Shown here piece by piece: positions 52,291 through 62,524 of a stretch of DNA of 64,000 bases; positions within the stretch are counted from its first letter, which is position 1; every line of letters starts with the position of its first letter. The notes beneath the pieces are model-generated. The model worked only from the letters and a program-made list of their open reading frames with translations, searched no databases and was not told where the DNA came from. The stretch is from Euborellia annulipes (taxonomy: Eukaryota > Arthropoda > Insecta > Dermaptera > Anisolabididae). The position numbers and the translations under genes were made by a program. Location: contig JAKCPI010001777.1 in assembly GCA_023213315.1 (NCBI GenBank), forward strand, positions 1 through 64,000, read 5' to 3'.

Positions 52291-52417
52291 CAATGATATA
52301 TATAATTCTTTATTTATTAATTGCATAATTGAGTTAATTTCTCAAAACGTTCATCTAGATCGCGCCTCAGCAGCGGAGAAATCTGAACGCTTGATTAGAG
52401 CGGCGTTTCTCTAGTAG

Positions 52418-52602
52418 ACTGAAATCAGCGATCTATCATAATTTAAATAAGCGAGTGCGTACTGTGGTCCAACAGTAGGGCGTGTTGAGCGTAAATCGAC
52501 AAGATCCGTGGTGCAAATCCCGGCGGTACCTACATTTTTCGCTTATTTAAATTAATAAATACTTGGTTATATGTTTTTCATAATTACCTCATGGACCAAC
52601 AC
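52418..52602 (+). mobile_element. tRNA-Tyr-like SINE, copy C
   Basis: The tRNA-like unit is 52458-52530. The acceptor pairs 6 of 7 (CGTACTG with CGGTACC), U8 is present, the D-stem is GTCC/GGGC, the anticodon stem is GTTGA/TCGAC with loop GCGTAAA (GTA, Tyr-like), and the B box GGTGCAAATCC has one change. T-stem pairing is 3 of 5, so it is a SINE head, not a tRNA gene. It is flanked by the inverted words AATTTAAATAAGCGA/TCGCTTATTTAAATT. The tail runs to ATGGACCAACA near 52602. Confidence 0.7.
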
Positions 52603-52759
52603 ATGTATATATATTCGAATTCTTCGATAATCTTTGATAATTAACAAATATTTATTCATATTGCAAAAGGTGGCAATAAAAGTGAATCATCACTTGAGAA
52701 AACAACAACTTAAACATCTAATTAATCAGGTAGTGCATTTTCAATTTAAAAGATTTTTG

Positions 52760-53629
52760 CATGTTGTTCAAATTATCTCTCTGGACTGAAACTTTTTAAG
52801 ATATATAAATTTTTAAAATCGTGATTATTGGATGCTCATTGTTGATTAGATTTAGTAAGGAGAAGTAGCAGCTAGAAGAGGATCGATTATTATTGCTAAA
52901 AGATGGCGTTAATATCATGCCTGCTCAAGCCATTTAGAAAGCTTGTTTTTTACTGTTACGACTCTCATTGGACCTAATCACGGCTCCTAATAATTTGTTA
53001 AATTAGAGTGGAAGAGTTTGTTTTCCAACATCTATTGAATATATTACTGTTTATTTATTTTTCTAATATAATTTTTTCCTAAAATATAATCTAAAATTCA
53101 CTTACATACATTAATTTATTTTCACTCTATTGACTTTTACGATGTTATTTTTATCAACAGCGCGATTTTCTTAAATTTTACTCTGTCCTTTTTCTCCCAT
53201 CACAACGTAAGAGATCGAGAAAAAACTTTATTTATATATTTACTTTATTAAATTTTATTTATTAATCTTTTGGTTCGTTTAATAGTAAATAAATATTTTT
53301 TTTTCGCTTTAGATTAAATTATTACGAGTTCTTAAATTGAGATTTTTCATTTGCACAGAAAATAAAAAATCGTTCTCTCTAAATTCTTATTCTGAGATTC
53401 ACTTCTAAAACTGTTTTTAATTGCTTTGCGTGGATTGCGTTTTCATCTCGGGTCCCCTCTCGCCCCCTACAATTTGGCACACTTTTGACTTGTTGACATC
53501 GGGTGAAAACAAAATAATCAATAATATTTTTAAAATAAAACGTATATAATTATTCAAAATGCGAACTTGTATTCATTAGTTATTTTTTAATTGTAAATTA
53601 GAGTGATTAATTGATAATAACTTAAAAAA
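52760..53629. other. AT-rich DNA, nothing identified
   Basis: No gene, tRNA-like or repeat signal found. Confidence 0.45.
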
Positions 53630-54162
53630 TTTCAAGATGTAAAATTTATAAGTATGGGAAAATATTTATATTTTGTTACCATAGCAACCACTTATGAAGT
53701 ACAAGAGTAAAGTGGTCTTCAGAAGATTTCAATGGCAAAATGAGAATATACATTTTAAAGAGCATCTGTGCTGTGGTCTAGTGGTTAGGGCACTCCGAGT
53801 ACAAATTGGAGGATCCGTGGTTCGACTCCCGGCGGCACACCCTTATTTTTTCGGATATATGAATTAATAAATATTTAATTATGTAAATTTCCGTTTCGTG
53901 GCTCACATACGCGATATATATAATATCTTAAATATTTTATATAATTTCTTATTTATTAATCTAAAAAATAATTGATTTTTGAATAATAACACACATACAC
54001 AGAGACAGACAGACACACAGAGAAACAGATCATGTTGCGAAAACTACTTTTTTGGATTTAGGGGACCTCAAAACGTGTATATCCATCAAAATCTCGACAT
54101 GAAAACAATACTTTCTCTCTCTATAGATTAACATATATAGAGGTAAGAGAAAGTAAAAATAG
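53630..54162 (-). mobile_element. R1 element interrupted by a SINE
   Basis: Minus R1 lacking its terminal hairpin: AAGATGTAAAATTTATAAGT, TTGTTACCATAGCAACCACT, TTTTAAAGAGCATC, then the SINE, then TAAAAAATAATTGATTTTTG, a CACA/CAGA microsatellite (53990-54028), CCTCAAAACGTGTATATCCA, and the right hairpin ending GAGGTAAGAGAAAGTAAAAA. A central body portion (including AGTACTAGTACT) is deleted. The minus ORF 54030-54230 is repeat-derived. Confidence 0.75.
53767..53958 (+). mobile_element. tRNA-derived SINE nested in R1
   Basis: The head has a complete tRNA-like fold: acceptor TGTGCTG/CGGCACA (7 of 7), D-stem GTCT/GGGC, anticodon stem TCCGA/TTGGA with loop GTACAAA, and a perfect B box GGTTCGACTCC. 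The 3' part (AATTAATAAATATTTAATTA...) resembles the 52.4-kb family. The insertion splits the R1 phrase AGCATC/TAAAAAATAATTG cleanly, so borders are known to within a few bases. The target duplication is only 3-4 bp, unusually short for LINE-mediated insertion. The head could conceivably still be transcribed. Confidence 0.75.
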
Positions 54163-54221
54163 GTGAAATTGTGTTTTTGATGAATTAAATAAATAAAATC
54201 AGTGGTTAAGTGTCCGTTGAT

Positions 54222-54292
54222 TTGGTGCAAAAGATTATATCCCCAATAGACTGGAGATCCCGGGTTCTATACCCTGGAACTTGGTGTCACTT
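54222..54292 (+). tRNA. Weak tRNA-like relic
   Basis: TGGTGCAAAAGATTATATCC and CCCGGGTTCTATACCCTGG have A-box and B-box shape with suitable spacing. The B box departs from consensus (TTCTATA), and no acceptor stem forms. Confidence 0.25.
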
Positions 54293-54299
54293 GATCCAC

Positions 54300-56135
54300 C
54301 TACTAGGTCTATTATTTAGATTCCCAAATAATATTACAGTTCTACCTCTTAATCACAGATTGAGTTGCTCCAGGGAGAAGGCAAAGTTTTTTTTTTTTAA
54401 TTCATATTGTTATCATATATTTTTACACCAATTTATATAAATAATTTCTATTTATATAATATACACTATATATTATTCCAACAGTTAGTATGATTTTCCA
54501 GGATGGAGAGGGGGGGGGGCAAACGCTCTCTCTTGTTTTACTATGGAGCAATTTATTTTATAAAATACATTAAATATAATTTAAAATAAAACAAAAAAAA
54601 TTAACCATCAAGTACTAGACGAGGGAAGCTGCTGCTATCAATATAAATATAGATATACTCGTCTGAGAATAGTAAAAAAAAATTTTAATTAAAATATGGC
54701 CTTATAAAATATTTATACTGTTGGTATCGAATGTATGAGAAAGTCTATTGTCATATAAAATCTTTGATTTTCAAACGTTAATACAAAAAATAGAATTAAA
54801 ATAAAAATTATATCAGATTAATTATAAAATTTTATTTTAAAAGAGTAATTTGAATAAAATGACGATGATAATAATAACAAAAATTTTAATTATAAAATTT
54901 ATTTTAATTTCTAATTAAAATTTTTTTTATAATTACATCTAAAAAGGTGTTTTTTTTTTTTTTTTTTATACAACGTAACAAATAAATGTTGGTAATAAAT
55001 TAAAAGTAAAAAAAAAAATTGTCATTGAAAGTTTTACCAGATAACAAATATTTATATTTAAAAAAAAAAAAATTATATGAATGAATTTATCTGGTTCTTT
55101 GGTAACAAAAATAACTGGTTATCTTATCTTTGAACCCTAGTAGAAAAAAATCCTGGAATTCAGGAAACCGGAAAAGTTTTTTTTTTTTTTTTTGACCGGC
55201 GATGAGCCTGAGTGCAGTTTAGTTAATCAGTTACTCAAATGTATCGCCTGCTTGTCTGATCGTCAAATCCTTAACAGCATCTGGACCACTTGTTGGATCG
55301 GGTTTCTTCACTCAGAAAATTAAATCTCTTAAGCTGGGATATGTTTTGGCTTTTTTTTTCTTTTGTTTTATAGCGTTTTTTTCTATACATCTCTGAGGAT
55401 TTTATCCTTTATTAGATAAGAGAGGCGTCTGGATTCCTTTAGGAATTGAACAAATCAAAATTCATTGATAATAAAAATGAAACCGAAAATATGTAAGATA
55501 TTTGAGATGAATTTCTTTAATTATTAAGGAGAAGACTTCTTCTTCAGACATAAAGGTCAAAACAAATAAAAAAAAACTTTCCATGAGAGTGTTTGCATTA
55601 ATCTTTGATAAGAGATCAAATCAAAAATAAACAGAGACATGAATATTGTTTTAATAATATAAAAAAAAATTATAGCACTTTTTCCTCGTGTAAACCAAAA
55701 AAAAATAAACACACTCTTGCAATTTTATTGTTCAACCAAAAAACACAAAATGTTGGCTATAAACGTATCTATGATTAAATTTTATCAAGATAAAAGGAAG
55801 GTAAAATAAATTAAGAACAGAATTTGTAACAGATTTCAAGATCTTTTTTATAATCTGAGGCTCTATATTTATTCAAATAATATTGATTTTTTTATTAAAA
55901 TAATTTGGTCCATATGCATTTTCCAACAGTTTGAAACTCAAACTCAAGTGTTATTGATTCCCAAAAAATACTGCGCATGCGCCTGACTGTTTAAATAAGA
56001 AATTAAATTATAAAAAATTTAATAAATAATTTTTTTAGATAGAAAACTATGGAGTAAATTATTTTTTAACCACTTTTAACTTTTTCAAGCAGAAATCAAA
56101 ATTTTTTGCCATGTCTGGCTGGCTTTTTTATTTTA
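54300..56135. other. AT-rich DNA, no gene
   Basis: Homopolymer-rich (T runs at 54949-54968 and 55177-55193; G run at 54511-54519). No supported ORF or repeat copy. Confidence 0.45.
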
Positions 56136-56139
56136 ATTT

Positions 56140-56335
56140 GATTGAGAGAAAATGGCGTCAAAAGGTGGTCATCTACTAAAGCTTTGGCGCTGAGATCGGC
56201 CTCCACAATTCACACCATCTATTCGATTGGATCAAATTTTGCAAAATCTACATTTTCTGCCCCAACCCAAGTTCTAACCGAAGAGAATGCAAGTTATGTT
56301 AGTGTGCACCCAGCGTGCAAAAAATGAAACGAACA
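56140..56335 (+). other. Short ORF region after an ATGGCG motif
   Basis: AGAAAATGGCGTCAAAAGG (56145-56163) is both YY1-like and Kozak-like. One frame opens a 13-residue peptide only. Another gives 61 codons (56142-56327), serine- and threonine-rich with a stop at 56328. The stretch is less AT-biased than its flanks. No domain is recognised; it could be a first exon but nothing proves it. Confidence 0.2.
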
Positions 56336-56339
56336 GAAT

Positions 56340-57040
56340 TAAAATGTGTAAATAGTACTGCAATGGCAAGTGAAACGAACATACATAATATTTATTTTTA
56401 AAAATAATAAATAATTACACCAAAATTTAAGAACAAACCATTTCCTTTTAATATTAATAAATTTTAAACTTGTTTCAACAATGTTTAACTAAATAAAAAC
56501 TATAAGCTTTTAAAAAGATGAAAGAGTAGGGCCTATAAAGGATATTTTAGTCGAAAACATTCATACTAAAATTCGATCTCCTCATCTTTTCATTAAGTTT
56601 TTATATAACATATATATAAAAAAAACAGAATAAGATTTTATCTAAAGTAGGTGTTGCTTGCAAAAAGTCTTCTTTCATGAGATTTTTGACCTTCAAGATT
56701 ATACCTTACACTTTATATTTAATCTCTCTTTCGTGATCTTATTTGAAATTCAAACTCTTCATTCACTTCCTCTTTACATTGACGTACGTCTAACGAATTA
56801 TCTTGAATAGCTTTATGTCCTCTGTATTTTTAAATAGGTCTATAATTATCCTATTTTTTTTTGTTGCGTCTCTTTTCTCTACACGTTGCAGCAACAAGTC
56901 GATGCTGCTGAATTAATGAGTTTATATTAAATTAAAAATTTTATTTATTTATTTTTTATTCACTGACGATATTAGCCTTCAATGTTTACACTTATTTTAG
57001 ATGTCTTTAATGCATACATAGCAAAATTAGATGAATAAGA
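56340..57040. other. AT-rich DNA, nothing identified
   Basis: No features seen. Confidence 0.5.
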
Positions 57041-57321
57041 GTATCATGTATTGCAATAGTATTGATACTAAAGCCCGGTAGTTAGGCAGCCCAAATGGCA
57101 CACGTTCACTGAACTTTTTTTCTGATTAAAAAATTGCGATAATTTTTATTTCGATATAGGCCTATTTTGAAATTTATATTAAAAAGATACATTTTTATGG
57201 TTATTCTTTTGTTAAAAAGGGTCTATTGTCTGTTTAAAAGGTATTTATCATACAGACAAGCTGCCATTTGGGTTGCCTAACTACCGGGCTTTAGTCTCAA
57301 TACTGTTGCAATAGATGGTAC
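57041..57321. mobile_element. Foldback MITE F3, copy 2
   Basis: 281 bp: TATTGCAATAGTATTGATAC, then AAAGCCCGGTAGTTAGGCAG and CCCAAATGGCACACG at the left; GCCATTTGGGTTGCCTAACT, ACCGGGCTTTAGTCTCAATA and CTGTTGCAATAGATGGTAC at the right. The loop is longer than in the 47033 copy and the right arm lacks the ACACG block. The conserved outer arms confirm a family. Confidence 0.8.
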
Positions 57322-57329
57322 AATAATTA

Positions 57330-57645
57330 TAAAATTAAAAGCGTACAATAAACTGGCACTAAATTCCTGAAAAGATATTATTTTATTTAAATAAATTTGC
57401 AAACAATATCTTGCATAAAACTTTATGAAATAAATTTTCTAATTTTTATTTTATTTTATTTTTTTTTTAATTTTTCAAGGAATTCAAGGAAATTTTTCTG
57501 GCCACGGCCCTGTACATTGTGATAATATGATTTTTGAATTAATCAAAAATAAGTGAATGATTATGAAAAAATATGTATTTATTTTAAAGCTTTTTCTAGT
57601 AAAAAAATTAGAAAAATTTGTATAATTTAAAAATTATATTTTGGC
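57330..57645. other. AT-rich DNA, nothing identified
   Basis: No features seen. Confidence 0.5.
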
Positions 57646-57648
57646 CTG

Positions 57649-57875
57649 CAGAGGCGTCATTCGGAGGGGGGGGAGGGAGGCATTTGCCCCCCCTCCCCCC
57701 ATGTGCTCTGATCTTTTTTAAAATTTATATTAGGCCTATTCTAAATAAAAAATTTCAAAATGTATCCAAGGGTATATAAACTGTAAAAAATGAATTAAAT
57801 TAAATAGCTATTGGCCAAATTTGAGACACCTATTTGTAAGTAAATTTTAAGAAAAAAAAAGTTTGCCCCACCAAA
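57649..57875 (+). mobile_element. GAGGCGTCAT-ended MITE, 3'-truncated
   Basis: Starts CAGAGGCGTCATTCGGAGG with G and C homopolymers forming a hairpin (57662-57702). It continues AAGGGTATATAAACTGTAAA, GGCCAAATTTGAGACACCTA and GTTTGCCCCACC. It lacks the inverted right end seen at 40060-40083. It serves as the uninterrupted reference for the R1 insertion in the 39632 copy. Confidence 0.65.
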
Positions 57876-57879
57876 ACAA

Positions 57880-58725
57880 TAATTAATAATAATTAACCAA
57901 TCGATATATTTCTATACACCGATTACGCTTATCAACAAATTATTCCAAAAACACGCTGCTCATTCAAGTGTCTTGGAAGTCTTATACAAATTTTGTTTTG
58001 ATTAAAATTACCATTTTTAAAATTGATTAGAAAATGAGGATAAAGTATTGTAAAGTATGAACTCCTCTTGAAAAAAAAAGCAAGTCTCTCTCTCTCTAAT
58101 AACCTAGCTAGCTTATTTCCGAAATATTGAAGGTTGAAAAATATATTTTTTTTTAAAACAAATTTCTCGAAGGAAATGGTTTGTATCATTGAATTAGCGA
58201 AATAGAAGCGAGTCGGTGTGCCAAGGCGCCGCAAATGGCCTAGTTCCTTGGAAAGAGGGCCAAGTCGAAGGAGTTTAAATTTAATTGAGACAAAAAAGGT
58301 TCAATGCCTCTAACTTGGACTACGGCCTTCGTTTCATTCATCTCCTTCATTTAAGCCTTTTCACAATTATTATTTTTATACAGCAGGTGTTTTTTTGTTT
58401 CCTAGTAAAATGAATCGATTCTAAAAATTAAATTCTCTCTTAATAAAATTTACATTACTTTCTTGTTAAATTAATTATTCTATTCTGTTGGCACACGAAT
58501 AATTGAAGTTTTATTAAATATTGCAATAAATAAAACTAATTATTAAGCCGCCATAAAGTGTCTAGCTTCGGCGCATATTTAAATTTTATTTTTCTCCAGA
58601 GGAAAGTATGTTAATTTTATACATTTAAATTATATAAGTGTTGATATAGCTGTTAGTATTTAATTAGTATATAGAAATAAATCAATATAGGATAGCTTTT
58701 CCATTAATATTTATTCCTATCCAAT
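57880..58725. other. Mostly AT-rich, no gene
   Basis: A GC-richer patch at 58205-58345 (GAGTCGGTGTGCCAAGGCGC, CTAACTTGGACTACGGCCTT) is unique in the window and unassigned. The 100-codon minus ORF (57932-58234) has no recognised domain. Confidence 0.35.
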
Positions 58726-58768
58726 ACTCTGACGTTTCGGTCTTGGGTTAAGCCATCTTCAGAAAATC
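58726..58768 (-). ncRNA. Hammerhead-ribozyme-like motif
   Basis: Minus strand: CTGAAGA (58762-58756), helix II GGCTT/AAG-A-CC with one bulge and loop of 5, GAAA, then CGTC (58734-58731). CUGANGA, GAAA and GUC are all canonical. Helix I (ATTTT with AGAGT) pairs with two G-U wobbles. The intact core makes it the third best candidate after 48032 and 26492. Confidence 0.55.
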
Positions 58769-59096
58769 TTTTTAAATATTCCGGCAAATACCGTTGTTTT
58801 GATGTATATGTATATTTATTTTTTTTACGAATTTCTTTTCTTTATACCTCTGAAGGATCTCGAAATAGCAATACATAAAAGCCTTTTCTATCTCTTGTAA
58901 AAGACAAATGCAATTGACGTCTTTTATTTTGCTTCAAAGGTTTTTTTTTTTTTTTTTTTTTGCAATAGACCTGACAAATTTAGTTTGTTACTTCATCTTG
59001 AATCATAATAAATAGTAAACATAAATCTAAATTTAAATTATAAGGAAATAGAAGTCAAGTGTAATAGTAATAGAAATTGCGATGTATGTGCTTAAA

Positions 59097-60160
59097 CAAA
59101 ATCTAGTGTGACTCGTCGCACTGCACATACCAATAACTTTCTCTTATCTTCGGTAATTGAAAGTTGTGTACTGTGTTTGTCACACCAGTATTTTTTTGTG
59201 TCGAGATATATTTAGTTTCCCATAGCACCTTAGTTCCAAACTTGCGTTTTCAAATAAAGTATAGCTGCTTGATTTAAACTGTGGTAATCTCATATTTGGC
59301 ATTATTATATAGGCCTACAAAAGAGAATCTTAAATAAATACAAAATTTCATAAGAATTGGAAAATTTTTTTAATGTGTCCAATAAAAAATTAAAGGGGAC
59401 CTCTTTTTGAATCGAAATTAACATGCAAATCCCCATAGGGCAAGAAGGAGAGCTGGAAAATGAATTTGAAAAATCTGAACTCCATCAGTAAAGTGTACTT
59501 CAAACAATATTCAAAATGGAATATATATTTTAAAGAACATCTAAAAAATAATTGATTTATGAATTTTAATCAAAATCGTTTGAGCCGATTTTGAGAAGTT
59601 CGAAAAAAACTTAAAAAGTGCCCTTTTTTTTTTGGGGGGGGGATATTTTTTTATAAAAATGTGGGAAAAGGGACGCCAAAGAAAAAAAAAAAAAAAAAAG
59701 TTTTTTTTTTTGCCGTCTTTTGGGCGCCCCCCTTCTCCTCTCAAAAAAAAAAAGATGGTGTGGTGTTGTGTGGTTTGAGGAGATAGTATAAATTTTTTTA
59801 ACTATTTTTTTTTTTTTTATCTCTTTTTTTTTTTTGGGGAAAAAAAAAAAAATTTTTTTTTTTTTTATATTGAAAAAGTACTTTAGTAAAGTACTAGTAC
59901 TTTTTGACAGATTTTGTTTAAAATTTTATTTTGACTGTCTGGAAGGGTATCTATCTTAAATATAAAATTTTAATCTTGTAGCTCAATTTTTTCATGCTTA
60001 AAATGGCTGAACACACACAGACATACTAATTTACGGGATCCACTTTTTGATTCACGGGTTCAAAACGTGTATATCCATCAAAATCTTGATATAGAATTTT
60101 TGACATGATCGCAATACTTTCTATATATTAGATATATAGGTAAGAGGAAGTAAAAACTCC
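59097..60160 (-). mobile_element. R1 element, long copy with a homopolymer-rich interruption
   Basis: Minus R1 from AAAATCTAGTGTGACTCGTC through the hairpin, CCCATAGCACCTTAGTTCCA (the longer 3' half as in 12157), AACATGCAAATCCCCATAGG and CATCAGTAAAGTGTACTTCA. After the interruption at 59624-59875 it resumes AAAGTACTTTAGTAAAGTAC, then a microsatellite remnant, TCAAAACGTGTATATCCATC and the right hairpin ending TAGGTAAGAGGAAGTAAAAA. It is a nearly full-length long form. Confidence 0.8.
59624..59875. repeat. Homopolymer-rich block, possible sequencing artefact
   Basis: Consecutive long runs of T, G, A and T again (T then GGGGGGGG near 59622-59641; A near 59680-59698; T near 59700-59710; A and T runs to 59865) with odd GT-rich words. 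It interrupts R1 between AAAAAGTGCCC and TGAAAAAGTACTTT, where other copies are contiguous. This composition is unlike the rest of the window. The ORF 59541-59744 is spurious. Confidence 0.6.
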
Positions 60161-60254
60161 TACTATTCAAACTAGATATATTTAATTTGATGAAGCTCAG
60201 ACCCTCCTTTTCAACCTCCAAAAATTCTAACAGTAGGTTTAATTAAAATAAAAA

Positions 60255-60347
60255 AATTTTTTTAAAAAAAAATTTTTTTTTCCCCCCAACTTTTCTCCCC
60301 TTACTGTTGGACTTTTTCTGGGGTTGGTAAAATATTAATATTTTATG

Positions 60348-60387
<40 letters not shown>

Positions 60388-60500
60388 ATAATTTTTTTTT
60401 TTACATAGGAAATAGAGTTAAAAAATTTTAAAAAATTTTTTTTTTTAGATATATTTAGATGTATTTTTTGACTAATTCAATTTTTTACAAGTTTTATTGT
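60255..60500. repeat. Second homopolymer-rich block
   Basis: Runs of T, A and C alternate (T/A at 60255-60283, C at 60283-60288, T at 60349-60367, A at 60368-60387). It looks like the 59624 block and may have the same origin. Confidence 0.55.
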
Positions 60501-60589
60501 AAAAAAATAATTTTAATTTTTTTTTGCCTGCAAGTCACATCGGTCGCGAATAAAATTGAAACTTCTCATTATCACTTGTAAATAAGAGC

Positions 60590-61065
60590 GTGTTGATCTG
60601 GGAGGTGTGTTTCAGAGAGGGGATATGGAGGGAGGAGACCCTCTCCCCCTCTCCACCCACCGAGCGCCCTCCCCTCCTTCACCCTCCCTCCTGCTACAGG
60701 CCGAGCGCCTGATCCTCTCTCAGTTGATGTCCGGCTTTCTAACCAGAACATTTAAACTTGTATAAGTGCATTTGCTTTCTTTGTTGCCGGCATTGTTGCC
60801 TCCGCGCTCAACAATCAAACTCGGTCATTTTTATTGACTTTTATTTTTTCACCGTGTTGGACAATTTCTCTCTCAAAATTCCTCTCTCAAAGGTGCCACT
60901 TAATCCCTCCTGTCAATTGCTGGCGAATTTCGCCTGCTTTTGTTCATTCTCTTCAGTACCAGCTTGGGTGAGCAATTATTGTTGCATTAATTAACTAACC
61001 TTGGCTTCTCTTTTCTCTTGGGCTCATCATTTCAATCACGCACTACGCAAATTTTTATGATGTAA
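60590..61065 (+). promoter_or_regulatory. Candidate regulatory block or untranslated exon
   Basis: Starts with a CT/CCCTC-rich segment (60600-60720). It continues with an inverted pair ATTGTTG (60792-60798) and CAACAAT (60809-60815), a spacing seen in dimeric Sox sites, then CAATTGCTGGCGAATTTCGC, a pyrimidine tract ending TTCTCTTCAG (splice-acceptor-like, 60948-60957) and GCATTAATTAACTAACC. CACTACGCAAATTTTTATG follows at 61039-61057. The block is unique in the window and moderately GC. The 78-codon ORF 60758-60994 lacks a domain. Enhancer or 5' exon are both possible. Confidence 0.35.
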
Positions 61066-61069
61066 CCCA

Positions 61070-62085
61070 ACGTTGTAGGTGATAACGTTTAGTATATAAA
61101 ATAACCATGACTTTTTTTTTACATAACTTTATTAGACAATTTCAAGATTATTCATAGGAAATTTACTAATTATCGGAATATAGCTTTATCTTTGAAGAGA
61201 TAATTTTTTTTTCTTTCTTCAATCGAATTTATCTTTCTTGACTGGTAAATTTGTCTTAAAGCATAGCAAACGGTAAATCAGGTAGAAACTTGTCTTTTGA
61301 ATCCGCCCACCCACCAAGTTTATTTCCTTAATCGAATTTAAGATTAAAAAAAAAAATCTCTTTTTGCTATAATTTCCGTTCACTGTTCAACAGGTTCCTC
61401 GTGCCTATCCGCGGGTAAATTCAAATATTGGTAAAATGGAAAAGGTCCTTGATTTTTTTTTTACTTACCTTCACCTTCACATTTAAAATTTATAAAATTC
61501 ACATTATTATTCTAAAGAAGGTCAACAGCTAAGTAATTTTCCATTCTTAATGAAAAAGTTTCCGATATATATAAATAATCACGTCTGTTTTGTCAGAGTT
61601 TATTTCCGAAAAATGATGAATAGAAAATACAAATTCCGTAATTAAAATTCTAATTATTACAAGTAGGGCATACCAAATTTACCTTGACATGATAAATTAA
61701 AAAAATAAATCTTATTCACTTCAAATTACACATTAATTAGATATTATGGGATATTTAGAGTTGATTCATTCACTTATTTAAAGTCAAAAATATTAAAATC
61801 AGTTTTTTTTTTTTAATTCTTGGCCAATATTATTTACAAAAAAGCCCCTGGAGTTTCTGGGTTCAATTTTCTGGGACCATGGGACGTTTGGTCCACCAAT
61901 AAAAAAACAATCACAAAATTTATCTATTAAATATATCTATGACTTGTCAAATCTGAATCAATTCATTGAATATTGAATCTAATTCAAATTGTTTAGCTAA
62001 AATTTCAATAGAAATCTTACGAGCAATGTACGCCACTTCTCGAAAACGGCTCTAACGATTTTTTTCAAATTTTAAATATACCCCT
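61070..62085. other. AT-rich DNA, nothing identified
   Basis: No features seen. Confidence 0.45.
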
Positions 62086-62089
62086 ATAC

Positions 62090-62520
62090 TATTTTCCGCT
62101 AGGTCTTTGGGAAAATTCGGGTACTAATACTTTACTGCTGTACTTTTTTTTCCATTTTTCTCGAAAATCTTATTTCTTTAAAATTTTAAATATTTACTAT
62201 GTGCGTTATCTTTTCCATTTTTCTCGAAATTCTTTTTATCTATTTCTTTCAAATTTTAAATATTTACTATTTGCTCTATCCAAAACAAATTACGCTAGGT
62301 CTCATCTTTGTGAAACTTTGAGTACTAGTACGTTAGTGATGTACTTTTTTAGTTTTTTCAAATTTTCTCAAAATTCTTTTTAACGATTTCTTTCAAGTTT
62401 TAAATATTTTCTATTTGCATTATACAAAACAAATTACGCTTGGTCTCGTCTTTGAGAGACTTCGAGTACTAGTACTTTACTGATGTACTTTTTTAGTTTT
62501 CCCAAATTTTATCAAAAAAA
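62090..62520 (+). repeat. Tandem array of an R1-core-like unit
   Basis: GGTACTAATACTTTACTG, GAGTACTAGTACGTTAGTGA and GAGTACTAGTACTTTACTGA start units at about 62120, 62320 and 62464. Between them recur TTTCTCAAAATTCTTTTTA, ACGATTTCTTTCAA, TTTTAAATATTTACTATTTG, AAAACAAATTACGCTAGGTC and TCTTTGAGAGACTT. The AGTACTAGTACTTTACTGATGTAC core is the R1 core, but the flanks differ from R1, so this is a related but distinct element or satellite. ORF 62201-62383 is repeat-derived. Confidence 0.65.
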
Positions 62521-62524
62521 GCTC

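Larger units (their letters stand above)
51880..52758 (+). repeat. Recent 734-bp-period duplication
   Basis: A 145-bp block beginning TTCGAATTCTTCGATAATCT is present at 51880-52024 and, by eye without any mismatch, at 52614-52758. Between them sits a SINE cluster built from a 160-bp exact inverted repeat and a partial third copy. Exact identity in fast-evolving AT-rich DNA means a very recent event or an assembly artefact. Confidence 0.85.

Noticed and set aside
59541..59744. Minus ORF rich in F, K and P
   Set aside because: It is translated homopolymer from the suspicious block.
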